Origin: Bacteroidales bacterium
Lineage (GTDB): Bacteria; Bacteroidota; Bacteroidia; Bacteroidales; F082
NCBI GenBank assembly: GCA_024689285.1
Contig: JAILDR010000218.1
Coordinates: 1 to 22,195, forward strand
Reading direction: 5' to 3'
Length of the DNA: 22,195 nucleotides
How positions within the stretch are numbered: the first letter of the stretch is position 1; every line of letters starts with the position of its first letter. The notes under the pieces were generated by a model. That model saw nothing but the letters and a program-made list of their open reading frames with translations. It ran no database searches and was not told where the DNA came from. Both the position numbers and the translations under genes were made by a program. Positions 20,021 through 22,195 of this stretch are shown one piece after another.

Positions 20021-22195
20021 ATGAAGAATAACTTTTTCCAGAAAAACAAAAACATCCTGAGCATTGTCGGTGCAATCCTTGCATTTGCCGCAATTACCTT
20101 GATTTTCTTCAATCCTGTTTTGCAAGGCAAGCGCGTCAAGCAACATGATATTGAGATGCACAAAGGAATGGCAGAAGAAATCGTTGAGTACAAAAATGCC
20201 ACAGGAGAGCAGACCTTATGGACTAATTCACCCTTTGGAGGTATGCCAACTTGGAACATTCAAGTTAAGACAGAAGGCAACCTGACCAACCCAATTTACC
20301 GATGCCTTACCTTAGGTTTCCCCCATCCTTTAGGCTCTATGTTCATTTGCATGTTAGGTTTTTTTGTCTTGCTTTTGGTACTTGATTGTGGCTTTTGGAT
20401 TAGTTTTATTGGAGCCATTGCGTATGGGTTTACATCCTACCTTTTCATCGTCATCGGAGCTGGACACAACGCCAAAGCCTTGGCCATGGCCTATATGCCT
20501 GCTGTCATCGCAGGAGTGTTGCTCACTTATAAAGGTAAATATTTATGGGGCAGTGTTTTGACCGCTTTCGCCTTGGCTTTTGAAGTGCGCACGGGACACT
20601 TGCAAATCACTTATTATTTAGCCTTAATCGTTGTCATTCTTGTCATAGCGGAACTCATCAGCGACATCAAGAACAAAAAAATCGGGCATTTCATTAAAGC
20701 CTCTACAGGATTGGTGGCAGCTGCATTTATTGGAGTGTTGACCTGCTCAACAACGCTTTACGGCAACTATGAATTCGGCAAGGAAACCACACGTGGCAAA
20801 CCGGTGCTGACGCGCAACGAAGCCAATCAAACCAAAGGCCTCGACCGCGACTATATCACCCAATGGAGTTATGGCAAGGGCGAGACCTGGAGCCTGCTGA
20901 TTCCCAACGTCAAAGGTGGAGCTTCGGCATATATCGGCAGCAAGAATCCCGCTTTAGAGAAGGCCGATTCCCGCTTCAGGCAGAACATTGCCCAAAGCAA
21001 CGCCTATTGGGGCGACCAACCCGGCACCAGCGGTCCCGTTTATGTCGGTGCTATCGTAGTCTTCCTTTTCGTGTTAGGCTCATTAACGGTGAAAGGCAAA
21101 CTCAAGTGGGCTTTGTTGGTGGCCACCTTGCTTTCCATCCTCCTCAGCTGGGGCAAGAATTTCATGGGCTTCACCAATTTCTTCTTGGATTACGTGCCCG
21201 GTTACGACAAGTTCCGTGCGGTCTCCATGACGCTGGTCATTGCCGAAGTCACCATGCCGCTGCTGGGATTCCTCGGCTTGGCTGAAATTGCCAAAGACCC
21301 TGACGGATTCAAGAAAAACCAGAAAAAGTTTTTCATCGCCTTGGGCGTTACCGCTGGCTTCTGCCTCCTGTTCTACATCGCCCCGAAGGTGTTCTTCAGC
21401 TTCCTCAGCCAAGGCGAGGCCGAACAATTTGCCGAATTGAGTTCGGGCAAAGACGGTGCCATCTACGCCACCTTCGCCACACAACTCGAGAATGTACGCA
21501 TTGCCATTTTCCGCAAAGATGCTTTGCGCAGTTTGCTCTTCATCATCCTTGCCGCTGCACCCATCTTCCTCTACGGCAAAGGAAAACTAAAAGGCCAGGT
21601 TGCATTCCCCATCCTTGCTGCACTTGTGCTCATCGATATGTTCCCCATCGACAAACGCTACCTCAACAACGACAATTTCATTGACAAGTCAAGATACAAC
21701 AAGCCTTTTGTCGCTTCCGTTGCCGACCAAAGCATTCTGAAAGACAACGGCTTGAATTTTCGCGTGGCTGACATCACCAAGGACATGTTCAACGATGCCA
21801 GCACCTGTTATTTCCACAAGTCGCTTGGTGGTTATTGCGGTGCCAAATTGCGCCGTTATCAAGATATCATCACGCAATACCTTGGCGGCGAGTTGAACCA
21901 ATTGCGGACTGCCAAAACAGGTGAAGACATGATTCAGTCTCTCTCTCAATTGAAGGTAATCAACATGCTGAACACCAAATACATCATCTATAATCCTAAC
22001 AGTCAGCCTTTCCAAAATCCCTTCGCCTTCGGCAACGCATGGACGGTCAACAACATCCAATGGGTAGACACACCAAACGAAGAAATCGATGCGATTGCCT
22101 CGACCGACCTGCTACATACCGCCATCATGAACAAGGAGTTTGAGCAGTTGGCAGGAAACTACAGCCTTGCCGACAGCGATAAAGGGCAAATTGAG
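20021..22195 (+). CDS. YfhO-family polytopic membrane protein (3' end outside window)
   Basis: The frame is open from the ATG at 20021 to the last base, 725 codons without a stop. It starts MKNNFFQKNKNILSIVGAIL. The first helix is followed by a periplasmic loop (FNPVLQGKRVKQHDIEMHKG, then WTNSPFGGMPTW), then many transmembrane helices (LGSMFICMLGFFVLLLVLD, FISFIGAI-like stretches, YLALIVVILVIAELI and others). FLDYVPGYDKFRAVSMTLV and a C-terminal soluble part (YLNNDNFIDKSRYNKP, LNTKYIIYN) follow. This is the architecture of Bacteroidetes YfhO (PF09586) proteins, GT-C-like and usually over 800 residues. Firmicutes YfhO takes part in lipoteichoic acid glycosylation; the role here is unknown, though the nearby GT2 gene fits lipid-linked sugar transfer. 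Confidence 0.88.
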   Translation, partial: MKNNFFQKNKNILSIVGAILAFAAITLIFFNPVLQGKRVKQHDIEMHKGMAEEIVEYKNATGEQTLWTNSPFGGMPTWNIQVKTEGNLTNPIYRCLTLGFPHPLGSMFICMLGFFVLLLVLDCGFWISFIGAIAYGFTSYLFIVIGAGHNAKALAMAYMPAVIAGVLLTYKGKYLWGSVLTAFALAFEVRTGHLQITYYLALIVVILVIAELISDIKNKKIGHFIKASTGLVAAAFIGVLTCSTTLYGNYEFGKETTRGKPVLTRNEANQTKGLDRDYITQWSYGKGETWSLLIPNVKGGASAYIGSKNPALEKADSRFRQNIAQSNAYWGDQPGTSGPVYVGAIVVFLFVLGSLTVKGKLKWALLVATLLSILLSWGKNFMGFTNFFLDYVPGYDKFRAVSMTLVIAEVTMPLLGFLGLAEIAKDPDGFKKNQKKFFIALGVTAGFCLLFYIAPKVFFSFLSQGEAEQFAELSSGKDGAIYATFATQLENVRIAIFRKDALRSLLFIILAAAPIFLYGKGKLKGQVAFPILAALVLIDMFPIDKRYLNNDNFIDKSRYNKPFVASVADQSILKDNGLNFRVADITKDMFNDASTCYFHKSLGGYCGAKLRRYQDIITQYLGGELNQLRTAKTGEDMIQSLSQLKVINMLNTKYIIYNPNSQPFQNPFAFGNAWTVNNIQWVDTPNEEIDAIASTDLLHTAIMNKEFEQLAGNYSLADSDKGQIE

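Overview
The window looks like a chromosomal segment of a Bacteroidales bacterium (phylum Bacteroidota). Many genes are preceded by the Bacteroidetes -7 element TAnnTTTGY, and Shine-Dalgarno sequences are mostly absent. Lineage-typical families are present: FISUMP, DUF5606, PCMD, DUF4834, YfhO and a two-subunit PyrD/PyrK. Coding density is ordinary, but several intergenic stretches are unusually rich in repeats and gene debris.

Region 1 (1-600) holds no intact gene. It carries an array of short repeats in an 11-bp register, two tandem long hairpins, the C-terminal stub of an AAA ATPase gene and a perfect hairpin terminator. Region 2 (597-3342) has a FISUMP lipoprotein (minus strand), two TPM-domain proteins and an FtsE-like ATPase. 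Region 3 (3342-6749) has a 7-bp repeat array, two minus-strand glycosyltransferases with overlapping ends, and divergent murB; murB and the glycosyltransferase pair both appear to be read from nearly leaderless promoters. Region 4 (6750-8665) is a degraded, gene-poor zone. It contains a second 11/22-bp repeat array, a MITE-like inverted repeat, a frameshifted secreted-protein gene, and a second ATPase stub that again abuts two tandem hairpins.

Region 5 (8666-10865, minus) carries pyrK-pyrD for dihydroorotate oxidation, preceded by a DUF5606 gene with its own promoter and terminator. Region 6 (10942-14688, minus) is a tight operon: an SRD5A1-like steroid 5-alpha-reductase, an Old Yellow Enzyme-type flavin reductase, a short-chain dehydrogenase, and a frameshifted PCMD-domain secreted protein. 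The first three enzymes are the set expected for reducing Delta4-3-keto steroids or bile acids and interconverting a ring hydroxyl and ketone. Region 7 (14793-17765) has a zinc metallopeptidase, a small lipoprotein, PepD and ribosomal protein L34. Region 8 (17859-22195) has a palindromic repeat, a zinc-ribbon methyltransferase, a divergent GT2 glycosyltransferase sharing promoter bases with it, a DUF4834 protein and a YfhO-family membrane protein cut by the window end.

The most interesting items are: (i) two loci with the same layout, tandem hairpins fused to an ATPase tail, in which the loops share a motif while the stems differ yet stay self-complementary; (ii) the candidate steroid/bile-acid operon; and (iii) repeat arrays that keep a fixed period (7 or 11 bp) while the unit sequence changes. 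All function calls come from reading motifs by eye; no database search was run.
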